From positions 120,995 to 184,994 of the forward strand of contig CANQHN010000001.1 in the NCBI GenBank assembly GCA_947623745.1: a stretch of DNA of 64,000 nucleotides, given 5' to 3'. Each line of letters starts with the position of its first letter. Within the stretch, counting starts at the first letter, position 1. Of the stretch, positions 16,988 to 25,828 are shown piece after piece. Made by a program: the position numbers and the translations under genes. The DNA is from an uncultured Oscillospiraceae bacterium. GTDB lineage: Bacteria; Bacillota; Clostridia; Oscillospirales; Oscillospiraceae. A model generated the notes under the pieces. The model had not been told where the DNA came from. It made no database searches and worked only from the letters and a program-made list of their open reading frames with translations.

Positions 16988-18778
16988 TCAGCCGCTGGAC
17001 AGGGTGCGCAGATAGACCGGCGGCATCCCGGTGTCCAGCTCCAGCTCCTCCAGCTCCAGCGCCCCGGAGGCCCCGGCGCGCAGCACCGAGGCGGTATAGC
17101 TCCCCTCCGGCAGGGCCCCCTTGAGGGCGGTGTACTCCTCGTAGGTGCGGCACACCTGTCCGTTGAGGGCCACGATCACGTCCCCGATCTGGTACACCTC
17201 GTTGGGGGTGTCCGGGGAGGCCCAGCCCACTACCATCACGCCGTAGTTGATCCCCGTCTGACCGGCGCTGTCCAGGAACAGGCGCAGGGCGGGCAAATAG
17301 TCCCCGACGTAGGGGTCTGTCCCCTCCACGGCCGCCTCGATGGCGTCAACACACTGCGCAGCCCCGTCGTAGTACCCCAGATGGACCAGCCCGGCCAGCT
17401 TGGCCCACAGCACCTCCTCCGTGTCCCCCGTCTCGGGGAGCAGCTGCCGGTATGCCTCGGTGAACCGCAGCTGGGCGTCCACATATTGCTCCGCCGCATC
17501 CCGGGACACTCCCAGCGTCATGTAAGCCCGCACCATGTACTCCCGCAGCGCGGCGTTTTCCGCGTTGGTGCTGCCCACCAGGGCGGACAGATCCCGCAGC
17601 GCCTCCTGCTGGCGGTTATCGCTGGCGGTGATGGCCGCCTCCAGCGCCGCGGCGTCGGTGCTCCATGTCGCCGCGCTCAGGGGCACCCGGCCCAGGATGG
17701 GCAGATACTTGTACTGGAACTCCTCCAGGGTGCCGCTGTCCGTAATGGGCAGCAGCAGCTCGTTGGCGCAGGCGGCGTTCTGCTTGAGCTCCTCCTCCAG
17801 CAGCGTCTCGTAGCTGTCCAGGATGCTCATCCGGTCGCTGGCCGTCAGGAAGGTCTCCGGGTCCGCCGTCCACTGGAGGTAGGCCAGGTTCCCGGCCCAG
17901 GACTCCCGGAAGGAGACCAGCGCGTCGTGCATCCCCAGCAGGTCCTCCGAGGCGAAGGGGGCATCGGACAGGGCGCCCACCCGCCCCAGGAATCCGTCAT
18001 CCGGGGCCAGGCCGTCCACATCGCAGTCCTCCAGGGTCTGGAAGGCCAGTTCAAAGGCGTCCTCGAGGGCGGAGTACTCCGCCGCGCCGGTGGACAGGCA
18101 GCGCCGGGCCGCTGAAATGGCGTCGCCCACCCCGTCCCCCATCAGGTCCAGGCCGGTCAGATGGCTCTCCGTGTAGTAGATCACCTCCGAGGTGACGCTC
18201 TTCTCCTGGGCGGTGTGGGGGAACCCCCGCTCCCAGGCCCCCAGGGCAAAGGAGGCCGCCAGGCCCACCGCGCCCACCACCAGCAGGGCCAGCAGCACAG
18301 GCAGCGTCCGCTTGAACAGGGGGTTCTGCGTCACCTGCCGGAGGGCAGGCGGCTTGGCGCGCAGGAATTTTTGCAGCCGGCCGATGAAGGCGTCGAAGAA
18401 CTGGGTGTTGGCCTCCAGGCCGTTCTTGATCCGCACGGGCTCCAGGGACGGGGGCAGCTTCTCCGGGAAGGAGAACCCCCGCAGGAGGATGGGGATGATA
18501 TTCTTGTCCCGCAGCAGCGCCCGCTCCACCTCGCAGCGGACCCAGTCGTTCCCGTTGACGCAGCGGTCCAGGGCGCCGGGGGACAGGATCAGCAGGAAGT
18601 CCTTGCACCCGTCGATGACGGAGTACAGCTCGGTATTGAAGTCCCCGGAGCGCAGGGACTCCACGTCGAAGAACACCCGGTAGCCCAGCTCCTCCAGCCG
18701 GTCCCGGAGGATCTTTGCCGTGTACTCCCCGCCGTCCCGGCGGTAGGAGATAAAAATATCATAGGTCTTATTCTCCAT
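16988..18778 (-). CDS. TIR-domain membrane protein with extracytoplasmic C-terminal PDZ-like domain
   Basis: Protein of 596 residues. Residues 1-140 are a TIR domain: it opens with YDIFISYRRDGG and has FFDVESLRSGDF, a LLILSPGAL strand, and W79-V-R-C-E83, where Glu83 is in the place of the catalytic glutamate of NAD-cleaving TIRs. One membrane helix follows (about 158-181) with basic residues before it, so the TIR is cytosolic. The rest is exported: a helical, TPR-like region (about 190-500) and a PDZ-like domain (about 500-585, with IGDVIVALNGQ). This layout suggests a receptor that senses something outside and switches a cytosolic NADase. It shares a divergent promoter region with the next gene. 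No such pairing is known to me. Confidence 0.75.
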   Translation of the reverse strand: MENKTYDIFISYRRDGGEYTAKILRDRLEELGYRVFFDVESLRSGDFNTELYSVIDGCKDFLLILSPGALDRCVNGNDWVRCEVERALLRDKNIIPILLRGFSFPEKLPPSLEPVRIKNGLEANTQFFDAFIGRLQKFLRAKPPALRQVTQNPLFKRTLPVLLALLVVGAVGLAASFALGAWERGFPHTAQEKSVTSEVIYYTESHLTGLDLMGDGVGDAISAARRCLSTGAAEYSALEDAFELAFQTLEDCDVDGLAPDDGFLGRVGALSDAPFASEDLLGMHDALVSFRESWAGNLAYLQWTADPETFLTASDRMSILDSYETLLEEELKQNAACANELLLPITDSGTLEEFQYKYLPILGRVPLSAATWSTDAAALEAAITASDNRQQEALRDLSALVGSTNAENAALREYMVRAYMTLGVSRDAAEQYVDAQLRFTEAYRQLLPETGDTEEVLWAKLAGLVHLGYYDGAAQCVDAIEAAVEGTDPYVGDYLPALRLFLDSAGQTGINYGVMVVGWASPDTPNEVYQIGDVIVALNGQVCRTYEEYTALKGALPEGSYTASVLRAGASGALELEELELDTGMPPVYLRTLSSG

Positions 18779-18849
18779 CGTATCGCCCCCTCCGCGGACC
18801 GGGCCATTCCATTTTTTCCGTGGTCCGCGCCTTTCGCCTGTTCGACAAG

Positions 18850-18878
18850 ATCATACCATATCCGGCCGCCTGAAACAA
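18850..18878 (-). promoter_or_regulatory. Promoter of the TIR gene
   Basis: TTGTTT, 17-bp spacer, TATGAT, 72 bp before the ATG. It is back to back with the promoter at 18900-18928, only 21 bp away, so one regulator could control both. Confidence 0.6.
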
Positions 18879-18899
18879 GGCCGAACCGGCGCTCCGGCC

Positions 18900-18928
18900 T
18901 TGCATTCCGGCGGTTTTTCGATTATAAT
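18900..18928 (+). promoter_or_regulatory. Promoter of the 190-aa gene
   Basis: TTGCAT, 17-bp spacer, consensus TATAAT, 55 bp before the start codon. Confidence 0.75.
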
Positions 18929-18983
18929 GTTGAAAAACACCTCGTCCGGCCCACCGCCGGATGTGTGAAAGGAGGCCGCTCCC

Positions 18984-19556
18984 ATGCCGCTGCTTCACCG
19001 TATCGCCCAGCTCCTCTCCCCCGCCGCCGGGCCGGGATCCTCCCCCGAGCCCCCGGAGCTCCGCCGCCCCTGGACCGGAGACATGGTCCTGCGCACCGCG
19101 GGGACGGGGAAAACGGTCCGCTACCCCCGCAGCTCCTACGGGGCGGTGAAGGTGGAGTGGGTCAGCCGCCGGCTGGACGACCAGGGACGGCCTGTCCAGG
19201 TCCGGGTTCCCAGCGAGATCACCCGGATCTACGCCCTGGAGAGCGGCTTCACCGCCGCCGGGAAACACTACGACCGCTGTGAGCAGCTCTACGCCCAGGC
19301 CGACCGCCGAAAGATCTGGTGCCGGGACATCTACGGCCGGGAGGTGCTGTACCTGGCCGAGCGGTTTCCCTGCTTCGACAGCTCCGATTTTCTCACAGAG
19401 AACCGCTTCTTCCGCTGGTTCTTCCTCCGGGAGGGCCAGAGGCTCACCCGCGTCTTTTACACGGACGAGACGGACAAGATCTATGTCACCGAGGACGTAG
19501 CCAACCTGGAGCACCGGTGCTGGCAGGACATGGAGCGGGAGGGCTACTTCCAATGA
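18984..19556 (+). CDS. Hypothetical protein between the TIR and TrkA/RyR genes
   Basis: Unrecognised soluble protein of 190 residues with no signal peptide or membrane segment. It is rich in Arg, aromatic and acidic residues and looks like one mixed alpha/beta domain from about residue 30. Repeated aromatic-charged patches (RFFRWFFLREGQRL, DETDKIYVTEDV) could form a binding surface. AAAGGAGG lies 8 nt before the ATG. It is divergent from the TIR gene and convergent with the TrkA/RyR gene, sharing a terminator with the latter. Position suggests a role in the same system; no function is assigned. Confidence 0.75.
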   Translation: MPLLHRIAQLLSPAAGPGSSPEPPELRRPWTGDMVLRTAGTGKTVRYPRSSYGAVKVEWVSRRLDDQGRPVQVRVPSEITRIYALESGFTAAGKHYDRCEQLYAQADRRKIWCRDIYGREVLYLAERFPCFDSSDFLTENRFFRWFFLREGQRLTRVFYTDETDKIYVTEDVANLEHRCWQDMEREGYFQ

Positions 19557-19575
19557 TCCCGGCGCAAAAAGCCGA

Positions 19576-19609
19576 GGCGGCGGGCCCAGGAGGGCCCGCC
19601 GCCTTTTTT
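19576..19609. terminator. Bidirectional terminator
   Basis: A 12-bp perfect stem (GGCGGCGGGCCC with complement) with a 4-nt loop has TTTTTT on one side and a shorter A-run on the other. It serves the plus-strand 190-aa gene and overlaps the stop codon of the converging TrkA/RyR gene. Confidence 0.85.
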
Positions 19610-21485
19610 ACTGTGTCAGATAGGTCAGCAGGTCGTACACCGCCACGTCGGGGTGCTCCCTGCACATGATCTCCCAGGTGGTCAGGTACGGGGTCTGCCG
19701 CAGGGCCTCGTTCTTGCGGGCCGCCAGATGCCAGCCGTCGGCCGCCATCACACAGCACCAGCGGCGGTGCTCGGTCATGGCCAGCTCCCGGATCTCCGGC
19801 ACGGCGTTGATGGCGTCGGACATGGCCCTGCCGTCCCGGCCGCAGTGGTAGCCGTCCGCGCCCCGGCGCAGGATGATCCCCTCGGGGCCGAAGCAGCGCT
19901 CCCGCATCTCGGGGGAGAGGGGGTTGATCGCCCGCTTCACCACCTGGTGGCGGCAGAGCAGGAAGTTGGCCCGGCGCTGGTACATTTTCAGCTCCCGCCA
20001 GCCGTCCTCTCCGCTCTCCGACCCATGTCCGCCCTCCGGGACGGGCTGCACCTCCTGGTAGGCCCGGTTGAACTCCCGGGCCTGCCTGGCCCGGTCCTCG
20101 TCGCTGATATAATCGACGCTCAGCAGGCGGCTGCTGACCGGGATGGGGAACACCTCCCGGAAGGTCCCCCGGTCCTGCTCCAGGTACTCCGCCGCCTCCA
20201 GGTCCTGCTCCATGCGCAGCGCCACGGGGAATCCCCCGCCCAGCTTCTGCAGCTCTACGGCACAGTGCATCCCCGCGTCTGCCTGCCCCGGACAGACGGC
20301 GGCGTAGGTCAGGGGCATCTCCCCATGCAGCCGCTCGATCAGCCGGGCAAATCCCCGGCCCATCACATCGGCCCGGTGGAATCGGATGCGCAGCTCGCCG
20401 TCCGCGGTGGGCGGCGCCAGCCTGATCTCGTCCCCGTCCGGCTCCGCGTCCACCGAGGGGTGGAACCGGTTGGTGAACCGCTCCCACCCGCGCTCCATGT
20501 CCTGGTCCACCACGTCGATGCACACCCGGTTGGAACTGCTCAACACCCCCAGGTTCACCGCCTGGAGCAGCACCTGCTGCCCCACCGCGCCGAACCCGGC
20601 GATGAGCAGGTGCACATCCAGGCGGTCGGGCCGACTCTCCTCCCGCTCCAGATTGACGGTGTGCAGGGGCACGCTGGCAAACACGCTGTCGGCCTCCATC
20701 TCGGCCAGGCTGAACAGGGACAGCTCCGCCCTGCCGCTCCCCCGGCTCTGGTCGCAGGCGTCCTCGATGATCCGGCGGGCCGCCTCGTCCTCACAGAGGC
20801 AGTAGCACCGCGCCCCCTCCCCCAGCGGGGACCCCGGCGCGGTCAGCGCCCGGTAGAGGCTGAAATTGCGGGTGGCGGAGGGCTCCATCAGCAGCACCAG
20901 CTTGACCCGGTCCAGCCGGATCCGCCGGAACAGCGCCGTGCGGCGGCCCTCCGGCATGGTCAGCAGGTCCGCCTGGTGGCAGACGGCCCCGTGCCGGGCC
21001 AGCCACAGCAGAATCTTGTCGTCCAGCGGCTCCGCGCAGGCCAGGTGGATGCGGTAGCGCCTGGGGTCCTTCCGCTCCTGGCCCTCCAACATGGCGCGCA
21101 CGTCGGCGTTGTAGCCGCACACCAGCACCGGCGTCCCGCCCCAGTTCCGAAGGCCCGCAAAGGCGCGGCACACCGCCCGCTCCGCCAGGAGGAACAGGGC
21201 CGTGGCCGTACACAGCGGCGCGGTGAACACCGCGACGCCGTAGGCATATCCCGCCGCCAGCTCCGGCTCGGCGGCACCATCCAGGGCGGCGGCCACCTCC
21301 TTGATCTCCAGGTCCGGCGAGAACAGGAAGGCCTTCAGCGCGTTCTGCACCGTCATCAGCACCCGCAGCAGCGGGTGCGCCGCATACTGCCCGTAGTAGA
21401 AGTACCCCTCCGCCAGTGCGGCGGCGAAGGAAAACCCCGCCAGCACCCAGAGCATGGGGGTGTACCGTTTCCATTTCGCGTCCAT
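19608..21485 (-). CDS. TrkA-like two-Rossmann membrane protein with C-terminal RyR domain
   Basis: Protein of 625 residues with two membrane helices near the N-terminus (about 10-30 and 82-103). Two cytosolic Rossmann-like domains follow. The first begins at about residue 118 (PVLVCGYNADVRAM). The second begins at about residue 290 with an intact glycine motif GFGAVGQ, as in TrkA-N/RCK domains. The last 55 residues (EHRRW..., then DGWHLAARKNEALRQTPYL) match the ryanodine-receptor (RyR) repeat domain, which also occurs in bacteria. TrkA-type domains bind NAD or related nucleotides and gate ion transport. With a TIR protein two genes away, a nucleotide-sensing membrane effector is a reasonable guess. 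No pore-forming subunit is visible nearby. Confidence 0.7.
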   Translation of the reverse strand: MDAKWKRYTPMLWVLAGFSFAAALAEGYFYYGQYAAHPLLRVLMTVQNALKAFLFSPDLEIKEVAAALDGAAEPELAAGYAYGVAVFTAPLCTATALFLLAERAVCRAFAGLRNWGGTPVLVCGYNADVRAMLEGQERKDPRRYRIHLACAEPLDDKILLWLARHGAVCHQADLLTMPEGRRTALFRRIRLDRVKLVLLMEPSATRNFSLYRALTAPGSPLGEGARCYCLCEDEAARRIIEDACDQSRGSGRAELSLFSLAEMEADSVFASVPLHTVNLEREESRPDRLDVHLLIAGFGAVGQQVLLQAVNLGVLSSSNRVCIDVVDQDMERGWERFTNRFHPSVDAEPDGDEIRLAPPTADGELRIRFHRADVMGRGFARLIERLHGEMPLTYAAVCPGQADAGMHCAVELQKLGGGFPVALRMEQDLEAAEYLEQDRGTFREVFPIPVSSRLLSVDYISDEDRARQAREFNRAYQEVQPVPEGGHGSESGEDGWRELKMYQRRANFLLCRHQVVKRAINPLSPEMRERCFGPEGIILRRGADGYHCGRDGRAMSDAINAVPEIRELAMTEHRRWCCVMAADGWHLAARKNEALRQTPYLTTWEIMCREHPDVAVYDLLTYLTQ

Positions 21486-21688
21486 CTCCGCTCACATCCT
21501 CCCGTCGCCGCGCCGCCGGCGGGAGCGCCCGGCCTGGCCGTTTTCTCCAGCCCACCGGGTCCGCCCGCCCGTTTTTTTCAGTATACAGAATTTTCCGCAG
21601 TTTCGCAAGGTTCCGGGGCTTTTTTGCGGAAAAATCCGGGGTGTCCGGCCGGTATCCAGGCGCCGCGCCCAGATTTTTTCTCCGCCAC

Positions 21689-21717
21689 TTCAAAAGCGGC
21701 GCGGCTTGTGATATACT
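21689..21717 (+). promoter_or_regulatory. Promoter of the rRNA methyltransferase gene
   Basis: TTCAAA, 17-bp spacer and TATACT, 30 bp before the chosen start codon. Confidence 0.55.
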
Positions 21718-21747
21718 GGCTACAGATTTTGTTTAAGGAGCATGACC

Positions 21748-22947
21748 ATGACCACTGGAACAGTCACGCTGAAAAAGGGCGAGGGCCGCTCGCTCAGCGC
21801 CGGCGGCCCCTGGATCTACGACAACGAGATCGCCTCCATCGCCGGAAATCCCGCCGACGGGGACATCGTGGCGGTGGAGGGGCACAACGGCTACCCCCTG
21901 GGGCAGGGCTTCCTGAACCGGAAGTCCAGGCTCACCGTCCGGATGCTCACCCGGGACCCGGCGGCGGTCATCGACCGGGACTTCCTGCGCGCCCGGGTCC
22001 AGGCCGCCTGGGACTACCGGAAGCGGACGGTGGACACCTCCTCCTGCCGCGTCCTCTTCGGGGAGGCGGACTTCCTGCCGGGGCTGGTGGTGGACAAGTT
22101 CTCCGACGTGCTGGTGGTCCAGTCCCTGGCCCTGGGCATCGACCGGCTCAAGCCGGTGATCCTGGAGCTCCTGCGGGAAGCTTTGGCGGCGGACGGCATC
22201 TCCATCCGGGGAGTATATGAGCGCAGCGACGCCAGGGTCCGGGAGCAGGAGGGCATGGAGCGCTTCAAGGGCTTCCTCGGCCAGCCCTTCGACACCAAGG
22301 TGGAGATCGTGGAGAACGGCGTGCGCTACCTGGTGGACGTGGCCGAGGGGCAGAAAACCGGCTTCTTCCTGGACCAGAAGTACAACCGGCGGGCCATCCG
22401 GCCCCTGTGTCCGGGGGCCCGGGTGCTGGACTGCTTCACCCACACTGGCTCCTTCGCCCTCAACGCCGCCATGGCCGGGGCGGAGCACGTCATCGGGGTG
22501 GACGCCTCCCAGCTGGGGGTGGACCAGGCCCGGGAGAACGCCGCCCTCAACGGCCTGACCAATGTGGAGTTCCTCTGCGCCGACGTGTTCGAGCTGCTGC
22601 CCGAGCTGGAGCGGCGGGGGGAGACCTTCGACGTGGTGATTCTGGACCCGCCGGCCTTCACCAAGTCCCGCAGCTCCGTGAAAAACGCCGCCCGGGGCTA
22701 CCGGGAGATCAACCAGCGGGCCATGCGGCTCATCCGGGAGGGCGGCTTTCTGGCCACCTGCTCCTGCTCCCACTTCATGGACCCGGAGCTGTTCGCCGCC
22801 ACCATCGCCCAGGCGGCCCGGGACGTCCACAAGCGCCTGCGGCAGGTGGAGTTCCGCACCCAGGCGCCCGACCACCCCATCCTGTGGGGGGCGGAGGACT
22901 CTTACTACCTGAAATTCTACATCTTCCAGGTGTGCGGCCTCTCCTGA
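21748..22947 (+). CDS. RlmI/RlmK-type class I rRNA (cytosine) methyltransferase
   Basis: SAM-dependent methyltransferase of 399 residues in the RlmI family, which methylates a cytosine of 23S rRNA. It has an N-terminal PUA domain (about residues 1-80) and a middle domain with the VYERSD segment. The Rossmann methyltransferase domain has VLDCFTHTGSF, GVDAS and the catalytic-loop ILDPPAF, and it ends in YLKFYIFQV. AAGGAG lies 7 nt before this ATG; an ATG two codons earlier would be only 1 nt away. The exact target base is uncertain. The gene is monocistronic, with a promoter and a bidirectional terminator. Confidence 0.9.
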   Translation: MTTGTVTLKKGEGRSLSAGGPWIYDNEIASIAGNPADGDIVAVEGHNGYPLGQGFLNRKSRLTVRMLTRDPAAVIDRDFLRARVQAAWDYRKRTVDTSSCRVLFGEADFLPGLVVDKFSDVLVVQSLALGIDRLKPVILELLREALAADGISIRGVYERSDARVREQEGMERFKGFLGQPFDTKVEIVENGVRYLVDVAEGQKTGFFLDQKYNRRAIRPLCPGARVLDCFTHTGSFALNAAMAGAEHVIGVDASQLGVDQARENAALNGLTNVEFLCADVFELLPELERRGETFDVVILDPPAFTKSRSSVKNAARGYREINQRAMRLIREGGFLATCSCSHFMDPELFAATIAQAARDVHKRLRQVEFRTQAPDHPILWGAEDSYYLKFYIFQVCGLS

Positions 22948-22972
22948 ACATCATTTCTTTCCGGCCCAATCG

Positions 22973-23010
22973 AAAAAGGGCGGCAAAGCCTCGGCTTTGC
23001 CGCCCTTTTT
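22973..23010. terminator. Bidirectional terminator
   Basis: An 18-bp stem with a 2-nt loop, running AAAAAGGGCGGCAAAGCC and its complement, lies between two convergent genes with an A-run on one side and a T-run on the other. Confidence 0.92.
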
Positions 23011-23034
23011 GTCTGCGCGGTGTCTGCAACTGCC

Positions 23035-23970
23035 TCACAGGGCGAAGATCCGCCGCAGAAACTCGATGCGCCGCTCCAGACAGCCCCGGACGATGGGACT
23101 GCCCAGCTCGATATCGAATCCGTGGATCGTGCCCTCCGTGTTGTACAGCTCCACCGGCACGCCGGCCTCCTCCAGCCGCCGGGCGTAGAGGATGCCGCCG
23201 TCCCGCAGGCAGTCGAACTGGGCGGTCTCGACATAAGCCCGGGGCATGGCCGAGAGCGACTCCGCCTCGATGGGGGACGCATAGGGACGCCTCCGGTCGG
23301 CGGGGTCCGGCAGGTAGAACCGGTCATACTTCTCCATGTCGCGGCTGCTGCACATGGGGGTGTCGGTGTACTGCCTCATGGACACGGTGTCCTGCCCGGC
23401 GCCGGTGACGGGGTAGATCAGCATCTGGCCGCAGGGCATGGGCCGGCCCCGGTCCCGCGCCATCAGGCAGAGCACAGCGGCCAGGGCGCCCCCGGCGCTG
23501 TCTCCGGCCACCGCCACCCGGCGGGGATCGACGGACAACTCCTCCGCACGGTCCAGCACCCACGTGTAAGCCGCCCAGCAGTCCTCCGGCGGGACGGGGA
23601 AGGGATGCTTCGGCGCCAGGCGGTAGTCCACGAACAGCGTCTGACAGTGCGCCCTCAGGGCGTACTCCCTGGCCAGGGCGTAGTGGTAGGGCGCGGCGGG
23701 CAGCACAAATCCGCCGCCGTGGCAGTAGACCAGGCAGGGGGAATTGAGCCCGATCCCCGCCGGGACATACCGCAGGGCCCGGATGATCCCTCCGTTTGCC
23801 GGGATCGCCCTGCGCTCCACGGACAGCTCCGCCGTGGAGCGCTCCCGGCCGTACAGCAGGCCCAGCAGCCCCTGCATCACCGGGAGGGCGGCCCGGTTCA
23901 GCGGCGGGTTCATGTGCGCCCACCGCTTGAAATCCGGGTGGATCGGGTATTCCGTGCGCCTCACAGGCAC
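23035..23970 (-). CDS. Alpha/beta-hydrolase, hormone-sensitive-lipase-type esterase
   Basis: Carboxylesterase of 311 residues. It shows the oxyanion-hole motif HGGGF, the nucleophile elbow GDSAGG, a late Asp in QFDCLRD and the catalytic His in IHGFDIE, which is the full HSL-family triad. There is no signal peptide, so it acts in the cytosol on short-chain esters. The start is ambiguous: the GTG given has a purine-rich ribosome site almost touching it, and a second GTG two codons later (23964) has better spacing. It is convergent with the rRNA methyltransferase gene. Confidence 0.88.
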   Translation of the reverse strand: MPVRRTEYPIHPDFKRWAHMNPPLNRAALPVMQGLLGLLYGRERSTAELSVERRAIPANGGIIRALRYVPAGIGLNSPCLVYCHGGGFVLPAAPYHYALAREYALRAHCQTLFVDYRLAPKHPFPVPPEDCWAAYTWVLDRAEELSVDPRRVAVAGDSAGGALAAVLCLMARDRGRPMPCGQMLIYPVTGAGQDTVSMRQYTDTPMCSSRDMEKYDRFYLPDPADRRRPYASPIEAESLSAMPRAYVETAQFDCLRDGGILYARRLEEAGVPVELYNTEGTIHGFDIELGSPIVRGCLERRIEFLRRIFAL

Positions 23971-24027
23971 CCCCCTTTCAGGATTGTCCGCGTCGCCGCC
24001 TTCCGCGATGATTTAGCGCAGCTCTGA

Positions 24028-24675
24028 TCAGCGCTTCTTTCCTCTCTTTTTGAAGTCCTCCTCGATGCGGGCCTTCCAGCCGGCCCCCAGCGGGGCGCTG
24101 GGGCAGGCCCGGGCGGAGGTCACCGCCTCGCCGATGACCTCGTAGTTCAGGGCCGTGCCCACGCGGTCGCTCTGGTAGCGGACCGCCTTGTCGGCGCTGA
24201 TGCCGAACCGGGCGGCCTCCGCCGCCGCGTCGATGTTTGCACCCAGGAACAGGAACTCCCAGCCGTACCTCTCCTTCTGCCGCTGGATCATGGCCCTGAC
24301 CCTGGCGTAGTCGTACACGCGGCTGGCGTTCTCCAGCCCGTCGGTGGTGATGACGAACAGCGTCTTTTCCGGCCGGTCCTCGGGCCGGGCGTACTTGTGG
24401 ACGTTCCCGATGTGGTGGATGGCCCCGCCCACCGCGTCCAGCAGGGCGGTGCAGCCCCGGACGTAGTACTCCCTGTCTGTCAAGGCCGGGACCTTTTCAA
24501 GGGGCGTCCTGTCGTGGACGACCTGGCACTGGTCGTCGAACAGGACGGTGGACACCAGGCACGCGCCGGGCTCCTTCTTCTGCTTTTCGATCATCGCGTT
24601 GAAGCCGCCGATGGTGTCGCTCTCCAGCCCGCTCATGGAGCCGCTGCGGTCCAGGATGAATACCAGCTCTGTCAT
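24028..24675 (-). CDS. VWA-domain protein
   Basis: A 215-residue von Willebrand factor A domain protein. The metal-ion-dependent adhesion site begins DRSGSM, followed by the conserved Thr in RGCTALLDA and the Asp in ITTDGLENAS. The last 50 residues are basic. It lacks a signal peptide, so it works in the cytosol. Related stand-alone VWA proteins often belong to stress, tellurite-resistance-like or phage-derived clusters, but none of those partners is present. AAGGAGG lies about 8 nt before the ATG. Confidence 0.85.
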   Translation of the reverse strand: MTELVFILDRSGSMSGLESDTIGGFNAMIEKQKKEPGACLVSTVLFDDQCQVVHDRTPLEKVPALTDREYYVRGCTALLDAVGGAIHHIGNVHKYARPEDRPEKTLFVITTDGLENASRVYDYARVRAMIQRQKERYGWEFLFLGANIDAAAEAARFGISADKAVRYQSDRVGTALNYEVIGEAVTSARACPSAPLGAGWKARIEEDFKKRGKKR

Positions 24676-24814
24676 TTGAAATGACCTCCTTTTGTTTTTG
24701 TGGCTTTAGGATACCAAAACAAAGAAGGCCGTTGGTCGCCCGGGAGGCGACAAATCAAAAAAACGCGCACGGGGGGGATTTGACAGAACGCTCGGTCGGC
24801 CGCTGCGGCCCCCT

Positions 24815-25645
24815 CTACCTGTCCGGCCGCAGCTGCCAGAAGGCCACCGCGCTGGCCGCGGCCACGTTGAGGGAGTCCACCCCCCGGGCCATGGGGATAC
24901 GCACCGTGTAGTCGCACCCGGCGACGGTCCGGGGCGACAGGCCGTCCCCCTCGGTGCCCAGGAGGACCGCCAGCCGCTCCCGGGCGGCCAGCGCCGGGTC
25001 GTCGATGGGCACCGAGTCGTCGTCCAGGGCCAGGGCGGCGGTGGCAAAGCCCATGGCTTTCAGCCGCTCCAGGCCGGGGTGGGGCCACTGGGTGTGGTCC
25101 TCCCCCAGGTAGGTCCAGGGGATCTGGAACACCGTCCCCATGCTCACCCGGGCCGCCCGGCGGTGCAGCGGGTCGCAGCAGGTGGGGGTGAGCAGCACGG
25201 CGTCCAGCCCCATGGCCGCCGCCGAGCGGAAGATGGCCCCCACATTGGTGGGGTCCACGATCCCCTCCAGCACGGCCACCCGCCTGGTCCCGGCGCACAG
25301 CGCCTCCGCCTGGGGCAAAACGGGCCGGCGCATGGCGCACAGCACTCCCCGGGTCAGCTCATAGCCGGTCAGGCCGGCCAGCATCTCCCGCCCGGCGGTG
25401 TAGACCGGGATCCCGCCGCACCGGGCGATGAGCTCCCGGGCGTCCCCCTCTATGTGCCGGCGCTCCATCAGCATGGACACCGGCCGGCACCCGGCGTCCA
25501 GGGCGTGGGCGATGACCTTGGGGCTCTCGGCAATGAACAGGGCCCTGGACGGGTCCCGGCGGCTGCGCAGCTGGGCCTGGGTCAGCCGGGCGTACACGTC
25601 CAGCTCCGGGATGCCCAGGTCCGTGATCTCAACGATGTGGGCCAT
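24815..25645 (-). CDS. SpoU-family RNA 2'-O-ribose methyltransferase (TrmH/RlmB type)
   Basis: SPOUT-class methyltransferase of 276 residues. An N-terminal substrate-binding domain (RSRRDPSRALFIAESPKVI) is followed by the knotted catalytic domain with the three SpoU motifs: VDPTNVGAIFRSAAAMG, LLGTEGDGLS and IPMARGVDSLNVAAASAVAFW. It should methylate a ribose of 23S rRNA or tRNA. The ATG giving MAHIVE is chosen because GAGAGGAG lies 5-8 nt upstream. A sigma-70 promoter precedes it. Confidence 0.9.
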   Translation of the reverse strand: MAHIVEITDLGIPELDVYARLTQAQLRSRRDPSRALFIAESPKVIAHALDAGCRPVSMLMERRHIEGDARELIARCGGIPVYTAGREMLAGLTGYELTRGVLCAMRRPVLPQAEALCAGTRRVAVLEGIVDPTNVGAIFRSAAAMGLDAVLLTPTCCDPLHRRAARVSMGTVFQIPWTYLGEDHTQWPHPGLERLKAMGFATAALALDDDSVPIDDPALAARERLAVLLGTEGDGLSPRTVAGCDYTVRIPMARGVDSLNVAAASAVAFWQLRPDR

Positions 25646-25727
25646 TTGCGCTCCTCTCCCCCTCCGGCGCCCGGGCAGGCCGGGCCTCGATCTCCGCGGC
25701 TGTGTCCGCCGCCTCCTGTTTTTCTCC

Positions 25728-25756
25728 ATTCTACCGCGCCCGGGCCGCCAAATCAA
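25728..25756 (-). promoter_or_regulatory. Promoter of the SpoU methyltransferase gene
   Basis: TTGATT, 17-bp spacer, TAGAAT, 83 bp before the start codon. Confidence 0.65.
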
Positions 25757-25776
25757 GGGGCGCGCCCCCGATAGCG

Positions 25777-25814
25777 CAGGACGCCTCCGCCGCGGCTGCG
25801 GCGGGGGCGTCCTG
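25777..25814 (-). terminator. Hairpin downstream of manganese catalase
   Basis: A long GC-rich inverted repeat (CAGGACGCC... with one mismatch pair) lies 15 bp after the catalase stop. No U-tract follows, so termination efficiency is uncertain. Confidence 0.5.
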
Positions 25815-25828
25815 TTGAAAACAAGATA

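Noticed and set aside
24672..25340. Alternative frame overlapping the SpoU methyltransferase on the same strand
   Set aside because: The SpoU motifs lie in the other frame. This one is Arg/Gly/Pro-rich without domain features.
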